Translations under genes and position numbers: made by a program
From: Anopheles merus
Taxonomy: Eukaryota; Arthropoda; Insecta; Diptera; Culicidae
Length of the DNA: 64,000 nucleotides
Assembly: GCF_017562075.2 (NCBI RefSeq)
Contig: NC_054082.1
Coordinates: forward strand, 3,652,550-3,716,549
Direction: 5' to 3'
In this document: positions 22,481 to 30,599 of the stretch, one piece after another
Layout of the letters: every line of letters begins with the position of its first letter
Numbering within the stretch: position 1 is the stretch's first letter
Notes under the pieces: model-generated
Told to the model about the DNA's origin: nothing
What the model saw: the letters and a program-made list of their open reading frames with translations, nothing else
Databases searched by the model: none

Positions 22481-22581
22481 AGCGCAAGTCCACCAAATCG
22501 ATCGCCTCGGACGGGAAGGCGTACGGGCCGTGGTATGATCTGTGGGGCGCCGATAGCTCGGTCCACAACCAGAAGCTGTAG
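2136..22581 (+). CDS. IRSp53: IRSp53/BAIAP2-family I-BAR and SH3 adaptor, seven coding exons
   Basis: IRSp53 proteins bind PIP2-rich membrane through an I-BAR (IMD) domain, push it into protrusions, and recruit actin regulators (WAVE/SCAR, Ena, Eps8) through SH3, downstream of Rac and Cdc42. Seven exons join in one frame: 1,215 aa, against about 520-550 aa for human IRSp53. IMD covers roughly residues 1-230, including EKFNP, the basic KKYRKKNSK (138-146) and TQERRR (182-187). An acidic linker and a His run (308-318) follow. SH3 lies at about 351-406, with ALYAY, the GW tryptophan and GWFPIAY. A proline-rich segment follows (about 483-502), then polyQ tracts, a KSFWKF motif (713-718), a charged coiled-coil-like stretch (about 730-790) and a low-complexity C-terminus. 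I saw no clear CRIB motif. The start ATG has a good context (CAACATGG), and its first residues align in character with vertebrate IRSp53. The family call is firm; the tail is insect-specific and of unknown role. Confidence 0.95.
3018..3041. repeat. (CCGA)n tetranucleotide microsatellite
   Basis: About six tandem copies of CCGA/CGAC within intron 1. Confidence 0.8.
12411..12910 (-). pseudogene. Possible coding relic inside IRSp53 intron 1
   Basis: Not recognised. On the minus strand a frame is open from 12910 down to a stop at 12784-12782 (42 codons, ending TEYLERAGNC). A second frame, open from 12821 to a TGA at 12413-12411 (136 codons), takes over with ARWQLLKFAQDIQLIELL and further helical-looking residues. 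The two overlap at a GCGCGC run, where a two-base loss would explain the switch. This resembles a frameshifted old gene. However, the opposite strand also reads plausibly in places, so chance is a serious alternative. Confidence 0.2.
13040..13199 (+). CDS. IRSp53: IRSp53 coding exon 2
   Basis: Acceptor TGTTTTCAG ends at 13039. The exon reads NILEKFNPGARQLISAGKAY and on, the most conserved part of the IMD first helix (human IMEQFNPSLRNFIAMGKNY). It ends after one base of a Gly codon, with donor GTAAGA at 13200 (phase 1). Confidence 0.95.
13200..18597 (+). other. IRSp53: IRSp53 intron 2 (5.4 kb)
   Basis: Donor GTAAGA at 13200; acceptor ATTACAG ends at 18597. Many short open frames overlap on both strands, some through TG repeats near 16470. 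I see no exon, RNA gene or transposon that I can support. Confidence 0.85.
18598..18659 (+). CDS. IRSp53: IRSp53 coding exon 3
   Basis: A 62-nt exon completing the split Gly and encoding SALMNIVGVYKEIQDQHMNI, part of IMD (human DVLFQMAEVHRQIQNQLEEM). Too short to be found by length alone; phase (1 in, 0 out) and homology place it. Donor GTAAGT at 18660. Confidence 0.93.
18660..18790 (+). other. IRSp53: IRSp53 intron 3 (131 nt)
   Basis: Donor GTAAGT; acceptor GATGCAG ends at 18790. The pyrimidine tract includes a run of 12 C at 18767-18778. Confidence 0.93.
18791..19761 (+). CDS. IRSp53: IRSp53 coding exon 4 (IMD remainder, linker, SH3)
   Basis: It encodes residues 90-413: the rest of IMD with its basic membrane-binding patch, an acidic stretch (EDEDDDD), a His run of eight followed by Asn and two His, four Met, a Gly-rich linker, and the complete SH3 domain. 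It ends after two bases of a Ser codon at the donor GTAAGT (19762). Third positions are strongly G/C, so the antisense frames here (up to 335 codons) are shadows. Confidence 0.96.
19762..19844 (+). other. IRSp53: IRSp53 intron 4 (83 nt)
   Basis: GTAAGT donor followed by a run of G; acceptor GTGTTTCAG ends at 19844. Confidence 0.93.
19845..20286 (+). CDS. IRSp53: IRSp53 coding exon 5 (proline-rich)
   Basis: Encodes residues 413-560. It contains a Pro-rich segment at about 483-502 with several PxxP motifs that could bind SH3 domains, six Gln at 513-518, and Ser/Gly-rich disorder. It ends in frame (phase 0) at MNFSKP before GTAAGT. Confidence 0.9.
20287..20364 (+). other. IRSp53: IRSp53 intron 5, 78 nt, in frame and stop-free
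   Basis: Donor GTAAGT at 20287 and acceptor GTGCAG ending at 20364. Its length is a multiple of three and the reading frame passes through without a stop, so retention would insert 26 residues (starting VSTIKGREN) rather than truncate. Confidence 0.85.
20365..20522 (+). CDS. IRSp53: IRSp53 coding exon 6
   Basis: Encodes about 53 residues rich in Ser, Asn, Pro and Gln, including SNDSGFSNEPQPQPEADLYS. It ends with two bases of an Arg codon at donor GTAAGC (20523). If unspliced, the TA-A of the donor is an immediate in-frame stop. Confidence 0.88.
20523..20771 (+). other. IRSp53: IRSp53 intron 6 (249 nt) with a competing internal acceptor
   Basis: Donor GTAAGC at 20523. The acceptor ending CTCCGCAG at 20771 keeps the frame into the long final exon. 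A second acceptor, ATTCCTAG ending at 20668 and preceded by a branch-like ATAACTAAC, would end the protein after nine residues (GGALTNSKR, then TGA). Confidence 0.75.
20772..22581 (+). CDS. IRSp53: IRSp53 coding exon 7 (long disordered tail)
   Basis: Encodes residues 613-1215, ending VHNQKL and TAG. It contains KIKRTKSFWKFSK followed by an acidic/aromatic stretch (EDHILEGMAMWKH), a Lys/Glu-rich coiled-coil-like segment running into eight Gln (781-788), Asp/Met-rich segments, and further Gln tracts (11 Gln at nucleotides 22447-22479). The KSFWKF block and its flanks look structured and are the best candidate for a conserved function. Antisense frames here, up to 605 codons of Leu/Val repeats, are shadows of the CAG/GAC codons. 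Confidence 0.9.
22447..22479 (+). repeat. IRSp53: CAG-type polyglutamine microsatellite
   Basis: Eleven consecutive Gln codons, mostly CAG. Similar but shorter tracts lie at 20143-20160, 21274-21297 and about 22288-22329. They are likely length-polymorphic. Confidence 0.85.
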
Positions 22582-23915
22582 AATCCATCGTGCACCGTAT
22601 GCGTATTCCGTATGGTGAATCGATCTTTAACGTCGGTGTAAAGATCGCATTTCAGCCGAAAAGCACAAACACACACACGTACACACAATGCAACAGTTTA
22701 ATCAGCAGTCCCAATCATAACGTCACCAAATCAGCATACAAGCCCTAAAGTAATATTCGATAGCACATACAGGACAACCAGGACGCCATGACCTTCAAGT
22801 GAATCTTTTTCGGCAAATGACTACTAAAAATTGATACAAATCGGACGCCCCAATGGTCGATCGGTTTGGACAGGACAGTGACAGGACGGATATGCGCCGA
22901 CATGATTACCACCATGCAACCATTCCCAAATGTATGCAGCCGGCAGTGGCGCTGCAATGTTTTTTTTTATTAGTCTTATTAGTCGATTATTTAAATCGTT
23001 CGTTTTACCCTCACCTCAGCCGCCGTCGAGCGTGCGTACAGTAGCGTGGTAAGCATGTTTTTAGGGTTACGATAGCACGTAAGAGAGTAGACCGTATGCG
23101 GATGCTTTACCCTTTTGGTACCCAGATCCAGATGCAAAGGTTTCAAACGCGTAGCAGGATTAGAATCGGCCGCTGGCGCTGTTTAATGTTTACGTTGACC
23201 GTTCAGAATCGTTTCGTTTTGTTTTCCACTGTTCCCTTTACGTTTGCATATTATAATGAAATTTTATTTCTGGTTGTGGGATGTATTCTCCAAATGTTAA
23301 TCGCGGTATTAGTTTTGTTTTTAAATGGAGAGCAGCAGTATTTCGGCAGTAATTTACAGGTTGTCGATGTTGTAAAATGATGTTAACTGCCCCGTCATAG
23401 TCAGTATTGTTTACTTGATGTGTTTTTTTCTCTTCCATCTATTATCCACTTCCGTCCCTTTCGACCTGTTTTGTGTAAGAGGAAGCGTTAGGATTTCTGC
23501 TCAAACATTCGATGTTGATGTTGGACCTAGTGAAACCATTCCTGCGAGTTATAAATAGAGTAAGCTTTGTACTTTTTGTACCGCCAGACAGACGTTAATG
23601 TGCCAATAGTGAGCGAAATGGTCGCTGGAGAGTTGAGTTCGAACGATGCACTTGGGCGGAGTGCAACAAAGGAAGGGACAATAATATTCAACCATTACTC
23701 TTAGGGCTAGTGTAACAAGATAGTCAACCATTTCGTAATCGAATGAATGTTTAATTTAAAAAACCACTTCCGGAATATTCTGGTTCGCATCTTGTTCGCG
23801 AGCTTGAACATTGCGCACAGCGCGAGCTACGGTCTTCGGATGGCTTTTTGAAACGTTTTGTGTTTATGATTGTATTATCTATTATTGTCAATAAAATCAT
23901 ATTAGTTAACAACGA
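22582..23915 (+). other. IRSp53: Putative IRSp53 3' UTR
   Basis: AT-rich sequence after the TAG. The first clear AATAAA is at 23890-23895 and is followed by T-rich and GT-rich sequence, giving a UTR of about 1.3 kb. No other gene is evident here. Confidence 0.45.
23890..23895 (+). terminator. IRSp53: Candidate polyadenylation signal for IRSp53
   Basis: AATAAA, about 1.3 kb after the stop, with a T7 run roughly 35 nt downstream. Confidence 0.4.
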
Positions 23916-24798
23916 TCAGATTTTTTTCTTTAATTGCAACCGAAATCAGCAAAAAGTAATCGCCTGCTCGCGCCTCTTCGTAGCGCCTAACAGGTATGCA
24001 AGTTGTGTTGTACCATTTGCATACATTTAGGCGCTTGTCTTCATTTCCATGTGCCATGTGATTCCTGCACGTTCTTCAGGTATCGGTGGATTTCGAAGCT
24101 ACTTTGCTGTTTATTTGTTTAAAAAACAACACAAAATGAAATCTCTGCCACATCTGCAGCACATTTGCCTCTCCACATCCCTTTCTTATCGTTGTTAAAA
24201 TGTTGTGACCACGCTTTCAAACAAGCCTGCAGTGCAAACATTGTTCCGTTGGCTGATAAAAGTGCTCGAGAATTCTTGGAAACATAACAAAAGCAAAAGC
24301 AAGGACCTGCTATAGGTAATGCGATAACAGCTCATGGATGATTCCTGAAGCAATCCAGAATTTGTTTGACCAACCCATTTCGGGAGCTCAAACAAACCTG
24401 ATTCAATATTGGCACCCGTACGGCAAACATCACCGCTATTTATCATGGCTAAACAAACGTCACGTTCTGACAGCAATTATCCCTTGATCGTCGAAACGTT
24501 TTCTTACTTTAAATTGGTCTCAGTAATTCTATGAAAAGAGTAAAACAAAACCTAGTTCCTTTTGTATGCCTTCACCGAATAGCACAAACATTTGCATCTT
24601 TCAGCTGAGAGCACACGAAAACGCTAATATTTCATTCTTCTCTTTTCCATTGACTTCTGTTTGTGCTCGTTGTGTCATCGGATGTCCTGCGGCGTGTTCT
24701 GTCATCGCCCACGCGCCACCCACAGAGCTTCCCAGTTTGCGACGGTCAAACTGCGCACGACCAAGACAAACGACCGCTCGGCACCGATTATAAGATAA
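23916..24798. other. Intergenic stretch without a supported gene
   Basis: AT-rich at first, becoming GC-rich after about 24660. A donor-like AG/GTAATG occurs near 24315, with nothing convincing upstream of it. Confidence 0.5.
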
Positions 24799-25122
24799 TT
24801 AAAAGCAATCGGAGAGCTACCCTCTCCGGAGCCCATCGCCATCATCCGCCCGTCCAGCCGGGGTCCGCCGGCATCGTCCGGATCCGGGACACCCGGCACG
24901 CTTCCAAGCCATCCCCAACCGTCCGGCTGCCATCCGCTGGACCATCATCATGCGCTTCCCGTCGGGGTGGAGATGCAGCGTCAGGATTTGCCCGGCTCAT
25001 CCGTCCCGCTGCCGTCGGTGTCCGATGGAAGTGAACCAGATCTCCCGGTCGTCGAAGGAAAGCTGACGCTGGCAGTCCCACCCTCATCCTTGCTACCGTC
25101 CGACGAAGGGATGCAGCATTAA
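24799..25122 (+). CDS. Coding-like block, possible terminal exon
   Basis: Not recognised. This frame is open for 107 codons before TAA at 25120-25122. Third positions are rich in G/C, and the peptide is rich in Pro, Ser, Gly and His (PSSRGPPASSGSGTPGTLPS; VEGKLTLAVPPSSLLPSDEG). A possible acceptor, CTACCCTCTCCGGAG, would start the exon at 24832 in phase 0. IRSp53 exon 5 also ends in phase 0, so an alternative 3' end of that gene is conceivable. No ATG begins the frame. Another + frame runs open from 24663 to 25034, which weakens the case. Confidence 0.25.
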   Translation, partial: LKAIGELPSPEPIAIIRPSSRGPPASSGSGTPGTLPSHPQPSGCHPLDHHHALPVGVEMQRQDLPGSSVPLPSVSDGSEPDLPVVEGKLTLAVPPSSLLPSDEGMQH

Positions 25123-25314
25123 ATGCACCGATGCACATCCAATCTCGGAAGCCCTCTGCGTTACTACGAACCATTGAGCACAGCGATTGGTGTGGCGACC
25201 CTTTCGTCTCCGTTGCGCTTTTCGTAGTCTCGGCAGGGAAAGGCAGCACGGGTCCTTTTTCCCAACATTCCATTCCTTCCTTCCATTCCGTAACACTTGC
25301 ACTTCGATTCTTAG

Positions 25315-25553
25315 CTCCGTCCATCCGGCGGGAACTATCCTTCGAGTCCTTGGCATACCAACAACAAAGGGCCTACGCAGGAAGAATGCAGGAATGTCCA
25401 CCTCCCGAACCCGTCCAGGAGATGGCAAAAAACACGCAGGACGCTCTACTGGAAATGGGGAGGAATTTAATTGGAACGCTTGTACCACTTCCAGTAGTCG
25501 TCATCCGAACGCGACCGGACGGCAGCGGGATGATTGACTTTCGGGCCAATTAA
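25315..25553 (+). CDS. Second coding-like block, possible terminal exon
   Basis: Not recognised. A strong pyrimidine-rich acceptor (ending TTCGATTCTTAG at 25314) precedes a frame reading PSIRRELSFESLAYQQQRAY, then EPVQEMAKNTQDALLEMGRN and on, to TAA. The frame is also open upstream to 25131. It has no internal consensus donor. It lies just after the block ending at 25122 and may belong to the same unknown or decayed gene. Confidence 0.2.
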
Positions 25554-27202
25554 CTGACGGGAGCGGAGCGACGTAATTAAATCGAACCGTGCTGCTCATT
25601 CGCATCGATTTGGGAACGATTAACCTGGCCTACATTCGAATCGACGACGGGCGAAAAATACATCAATGAAACAACGACGTGTTATTATGCTGTCGAAATA
25701 TGGAGGGGAACCGACGAGAAAGGTTAGGTTTAAGCAAACATCAAAACGAAAAGCATCGACACCAGACATGGGGGGGAGGATAATAATGCGATGACGAGGA
25801 ACGTACTACGTCAAGACAAGACAGAACTTATGAGAATAATATTTTTAAAACTCCAATTTCTACCCCGCTCTGTATACTTCTTCTCTCCAACCACAATTGT
25901 AGGTTGTTATGTAGAGCCTGGATTTTTTTTTATTGTTTATTTAAAAACAGGAAGACAAAAAGTTAGGACGCTAAGGTGTGATAAGTGTACGTTGTGCTGG
26001 TATTAATCACCGTTTTTACTTGAAGATGAGTCACATGTTTGCAGTGTGCCACTGGAATCAAATAATCAAACTGATTGAAAACGTATGTTAACAAATAAAA
26101 TCGAAAAAAAAAAATAGCTCGAAATGTGTGGTTGTTTGGTTATCACAATCGATCACGACCTGTTGAGTTCAACAGGTCAACGGAAAAGGTGTGAAGGTAA
26201 GTGGTGTAATAATGAATTAACACTAAGAGGGAATATGCAGAGTACGATTAAAACAATATTTTACACTCCATACTCCACACTGAATGTCGGTCATCGCCCT
26301 TGGCATGAGTCACAGATACACGCAGCCACTAAAGAGACTATCGAGGCGAATATCAAAAACACCGCGGGAGCCAAAGCTATCAATCGATTGCCTCTTGAAG
26401 ATCTGGAACAGAAATTCAAACAAAGATAACAGTCTGAAAAAAGACAATTTTTCAATAATCATTACATCTTTGTGCTGTGAAGTGGATTTAAGCCCTTATT
26501 ATTCTCTCCCAATCCCACATCGCACACCTCCGATGACTGGCAGAAAGGGGTTTGGAAAACAAAATACCTTTAAACAACATGCACGGCTGCATTTAACACA
26601 ACACAATTTCTCACCAATTAATACGGAAGGGATGCCAATGGAACCAACCAACGTTTGGTCCGCCTAAAGCTCTTCCGTTCCCAAATTTCGAAGCCGATTA
26701 GCTCGCATTAAAGTTTAACCCTTAAAGGTCATAGCTACCGCGACCGCTTCTCGCTCGATTGCCCGCGTGGATCACAATTAGCGCTTTAGCGGGCTTAACG
26801 CGTACACTCCCGGGCTTTCACAGATCCTGGCCGGGCGGTACGGCACCGACCGACGCACTCGGATATGCATCCGATGGTCCCGGCTCCCTTTTTTCCCAAG
26901 CGTTTGAATCCCATCCCAACAACAAACGCGCCTGTATTATCCGCCTCCTTTCCTATGTGTTCTATATTTTTCTTTCCCTCCTTCTGCGCAGTTTGTTGCA
27001 GGTTGTTGCACTAAAAACATCGAGACATCGAGCGTTCCCAGAACTGGTTTTGTGGCTCGGATGGGTCCCGTTGTCTCTTTCGTTCTTTATTATGTTGATT
27101 CTGCTGTTTTTTCTCTCTCGCTCCCTTTCGTTCGATCTCAGCTTTGAGGTCCTGCTTCAGCATTAATCCCTGGCTGTATCAAACACCACACTCCACACTC
27201 AC
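25554..27202. other. Intergenic stretch; palindrome and polyA-like end
   Basis: Contains AATAAA at 26094-26099 followed by eleven A at 26104-26114, a perfect 10-bp inverted repeat at 26157-26178, and a consensus donor (GAAG/GTAAGT) near 26197 without a recognisable exon. Otherwise nothing supported. Confidence 0.5.
26157..26178. repeat. Perfect inverted repeat, 10-bp arms
   Basis: GACCTGTTGA, a 2-bp spacer (GT), then its exact reverse complement. Twofold symmetry of this size suits a dimeric DNA-binding protein; no specific factor can be assigned. Confidence 0.8.
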
Positions 27203-27820
27203 TCATCTCTGCCAGCGGAAGACCCCGAATGGAGGTTGTTGCCTGACTGAAGATGATAGGTTATTGAAAAGAGATCCTCCTTTCTTGCCCTCTCTTGCAC
27301 TCGATCGCCTTCGGTCTGCCTTCGTCTGCATTTGTCGATATGAAAGCGTCGTCTGCTCGAGTGCACTGATCCCGCGGGAACTCCAGCTCTCCTCCAGAGC
27401 GTCAGATACCCTACGAATCCTACGTTCTAACGTTGTCTGGGCAGTGTCTGGGCGTTTCACGACACGTTGTTTTTTTTTTGTCATCAAATGTAAAAGCTCC
27501 CCTTCTGGACGGGGCATCGGTCCGTACAACCTCAGCTCATCGCTCCGTAACAGTGTTTGGTCCTTCGAGCCGGAGCGTTGTAATTGCCGTGCCCGAGGGT
27601 TTGCTTGCAGTAGTGGAAGGTCCGCGCCGGATGAACAATTAGGTCGGATCGGAGGGCTTCGATCGGTGTACGAGCCCGGCCGATCGTTTGGGTTGGGGAG
27701 ACCGATGATAGGGAAGAAAGGTGGATGATTTGTTTGCGTTTGCGATCGTGCCGTCTCGCTCGCCCCCGATGGGTGTCTTGATTTATGCATGCAACGCTTA
27801 CTTAGGGTCCAATTTTCCAA
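27203..27820 (-). CDS. 205-codon open frame, uncertain
   Basis: Not recognised. ATG to TGA on the minus strand, intact, giving a basic Ser/Arg/Pro-rich protein with short helical-looking stretches (TTLERRIRRVSDALEESWSS). A + strand frame of similar length overlaps it, showing the area is simply poor in stops. There is no signal peptide or domain. It could be a single-exon gene, a pseudogene or chance. Confidence 0.15.
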   Translation of the reverse strand: MENWTLSKRCMHKSRHPSGASETARSQTQTNHPPFFPIIGLPNPNDRPGSYTDRSPPIRPNCSSGADLPLLQANPRARQLQRSGSKDQTLLRSDELRLYGPMPRPEGELLHLMTKKKQRVVKRPDTAQTTLERRIRRVSDALEESWSSRGISALEQTTLSYRQMQTKADRRRSSAREGKKGGSLFNNLSSSVRQQPPFGVFRWQR

Positions 27821-30354
27821 AACCCGTCCCCGAACAAGGGTTCCACACGCTGTTCTCGTTTGATATCTTGGTCCGTCCGTTCTTTTTAGTTACGCCCTTC
27901 GTAGATGCGCTCCCGGTGTGTGCATGTGTTTGTGGGAGAGATTGTTTTCGTGCTATCTCGTTTCAGGCCACTGCGCCTGGCGGTTTGTATTCAGTTGTCG
28001 CTCTCGCTTACTCCTCGGTCGGAGTTTGTCATCGTACCCGTCGCGTAGAGGGCACTTTGATAAATCCATTTGTCCGGACCTTTCATCCATGTTTACTGGC
28101 TCCCTCTTTTCTCGATTCGATTTGATTTTCTTCCTATTCTGCTTTCGGTTGGTTTTAGTCACATTATCATCATAATTGCACAGTGGGTATCGAATGCCGG
28201 GGCTCTCCGTTCGACTCCGCACAGTATGACTTCCTTCCTGACAGCTCAAAAGCACAAGAGAGGTAGCACAGAAGGAACAAAACCGAGATCATTATGCAAC
28301 AAACCTTGTCTAATAGTTTACTTTGCAGGCATCATTCTCTTACGGCTTGTGCAATGAGTGCCCTGCGTTGGTGTTAAGCCGTACCTTTAAGCGTTAAAAT
28401 AGGAGGAAACAAATAAATAACGTTGAGTGACGGTCACTCCGCAACTGCATCGGCTATTGTTTTAAGGTTTAGGTCATTCTGGTCAGCACCGTATCAATTG
28501 GGAACAGACACGTTGCAGGCAGAAGATAAGAAAAATAAAACAGAGAAAGTAGCTCAGAGGGACGGAAAACAACGAAACCACAAATTTGTGTCGCACAAAG
28601 CATGATTCACTTTTGTTCTAGTTTTTGCTTCAGCTCTTTCAACCACAAGACATGATTTTGTGTCATGCTGAGGAAAGTGTGTTCATACAAGTTGTCTCAT
28701 GTGTTAAACAAAAGAATATCTATTTTCTTTTTTATTCAAACATATCAATTCAATTCAATTACTGTCTCTTTGAGATCTAGACCGGCTCTTTTTTTTCTGT
28801 GAACACCTGGAACTGAGTGGTTTTACTGCTCAATATGAATGTTTAAGATATCTGGCCTTCATAATTGCCCTCCTGAAGTATGTATAGCATCTTAATAGCA
28901 TGAGCTACCGCTATGTAGTAGGGCTTTGTTATCAGCACTTCAACCCGTTAATTGCCGACACTTTCTTTTACAATCGATTTCAATTGCCAAATGACTCAAA
29001 GTGTGATTCAAGACTACCTCCACACATCGTATATACGTCGTTGTAGGGCAGGTCTAAAATTGCTCCTCAATCTGATCTGTCACACGCTTCACCACCCGAT
29101 ATGGTCTTCCCCTGTATTGCCCTTTTCCCATCTATCGAATCTCAATAATGCATTGCATGCAAAATAGCTGCAGCGTATGAAACTGCGCACATTGTTGTCA
29201 CAAACTAACCGGTGAACTGGCAAACACTGATAACGATGACATTGCCTCCAACCTCAACTACAGACTCAGTCAACTAGCGTGGGAAAGTGAAATGCGGCTT
29301 CAGTATGGCCCCTCGGCAAAGATGTTTTTACTGCACTAATAAACACTTTAAACAAAATCCACAATTTACAGAACTCAGTCGGCGAATCTTTGAAATAACT
29401 AGGCTTAAGATGCCACTGGGGACTCAATCCCGGAAGAAACGTACATAATTCGCTCACGCGAATGTTAATTACTACGCCGCTACTCGTCGCAAATGAAGTG
29501 TGACGAGTGTCAAGACTCTTCGCTGGCCTTCCTCACCCCTATTCCCCGAGTAGTCACGAAAGTGGATTGAGTCGCTGATAAGCGCGTCTACCAGCACGTC
29601 TAGCTGGTGGTGTAAACCGCAACAGCAAAAGTGCTTCATTTCACACTCCTACAAGTGTAGCAACAGTGGTGGCGTGTTGTTTTGCGATCGGAACGATTTG
29701 TTTGTTTTTGAGCAATCAGTTGATTTGATAATAATAATCTCAGACAGATGACGAATTGGAGCTTATACGGTAACGTAGACAACTAAATGCACTGATTCAT
29801 GATGGTTACACTGCAATGAACTGTTCGAAAGGACTTAAACGGCTCGAAGAATATGGTCTATTTTGAGCGACGGATCTTTCTAATCTTCAATCGATCGCCA
29901 CGTCTTATCTGGTTGACCTTAAACCCTAGGAATGACAGCACATTTCACCACTCAGAGCACAACCCTCTCGGGGGTGTATCGGTGGTGGCCGGGGTTTCTG
30001 TTAACCGCAGTTCATTATACGCTCGACAGACTGACCTCGAAACGATAACGATCTCTGCCGACGCGATCATCATCAGACGCGGCAGCCAAACGCAGCTGTA
30101 CGAGGAAGTTCCTGCCGACTGTTTGTCAGATCTTTGTCCGTGGATTGGGGTTTTTTGTTGTCTTTGTACCATTTGGATGGGCTGCGGTTTTGGGAGAATC
30201 ACTGACGATTACAAAGCAATTACGCATTAATTTGTCTGTTTTTTTGAAAGTGTTTTAAAAAACATGGTGTCATAACAACGAGCCGTCAAGCACAAGCTTG
30301 TTGTTATCAAAAAGAGAAATCATGTTGATAAGCAATATCAATTTTTGTGTGTGT
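27821..30354. other. Intergenic stretch without a supported gene
   Basis: No coding, RNA or transposon signal that I can support, apart from the hairpin at 30272-30307. Confidence 0.5.
30272..30307. repeat. Stem-loop, 11-bp arms with one mismatch
   Basis: ATAACAACGAG pairs with CTTGTTGTTAT around a 14-nt loop, about 50 bp upstream of the SINE insertion. It may be a fortuitous hairpin. Confidence 0.65.
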
Positions 30355-30368
30355 GAAAATCCAGTGTC
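30355..30368. repeat. Left target-site duplication of the SINE
   Basis: GAAAATCCAGTGTC, identical to 30586-30599. Confidence 0.92.
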
Positions 30369-30585
30369 ATGGTACAGTCGTCCAAGCCGGTCTCATGGTA
30401 CAGTCGTCAACTCGTACGACTTAACAACATGCCCGTCATGGGTTCAAGCCCCAAATAGACCGTGCCGCCATACGTAGGACTGACTATCCTACTATGGGGG
30501 GAAATCAATAAGTCACTGAAAGCCAACCCCACAAGTGGGTTGGCAGGCCTTGACCGGCATCGGTTGTTGAGCCAAAGAAGAAGAA
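30369..30585 (+). mobile_element. SINE200-type tRNA-derived SINE, complete
   Basis: From memory this matches the Anopheles gambiae SINE200 family. It has an RNA polymerase III box A (TGGTACAGTCG at 30370-30380 and again at 30396-30406), a box B (GGTTCAAGCC at 30441-30450), a body with ACCGTGCCGCCATACG, and a short (AAG)n tail. It is flanked by a perfect 14-bp target-site duplication (GAAAATCCAGTGTC at 30355-30368 and 30586-30599), so the insertion is complete and fairly young. The head is duplicated: TCATGGTACAGTCGTC appears at 30367-30382 and 30393-30408. It encodes no protein and depends on LINE machinery. Confidence 0.93.
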
Positions 30586-30599
30586 GAAAATCCAGTGTC
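30586..30599. repeat. Right target-site duplication of the SINE
   Basis: GAAAATCCAGTGTC, directly after the (AAG)n tail; identical to 30355-30368. Confidence 0.92.

Noticed and set aside
20749..22566. 605-codon minus-strand frame with Leu repeats
   Set aside because: Antisense of the CAG/GAC-rich final IRSp53 exon; Leu runs are reversed polyGln codons. No independent splice, start or homology signal.
28140..28230. tRNA-like box B (CGTTCGACTCC) near 28210
   Set aside because: No matching box A at proper spacing, and no cloverleaf or acceptor stem could be drawn.
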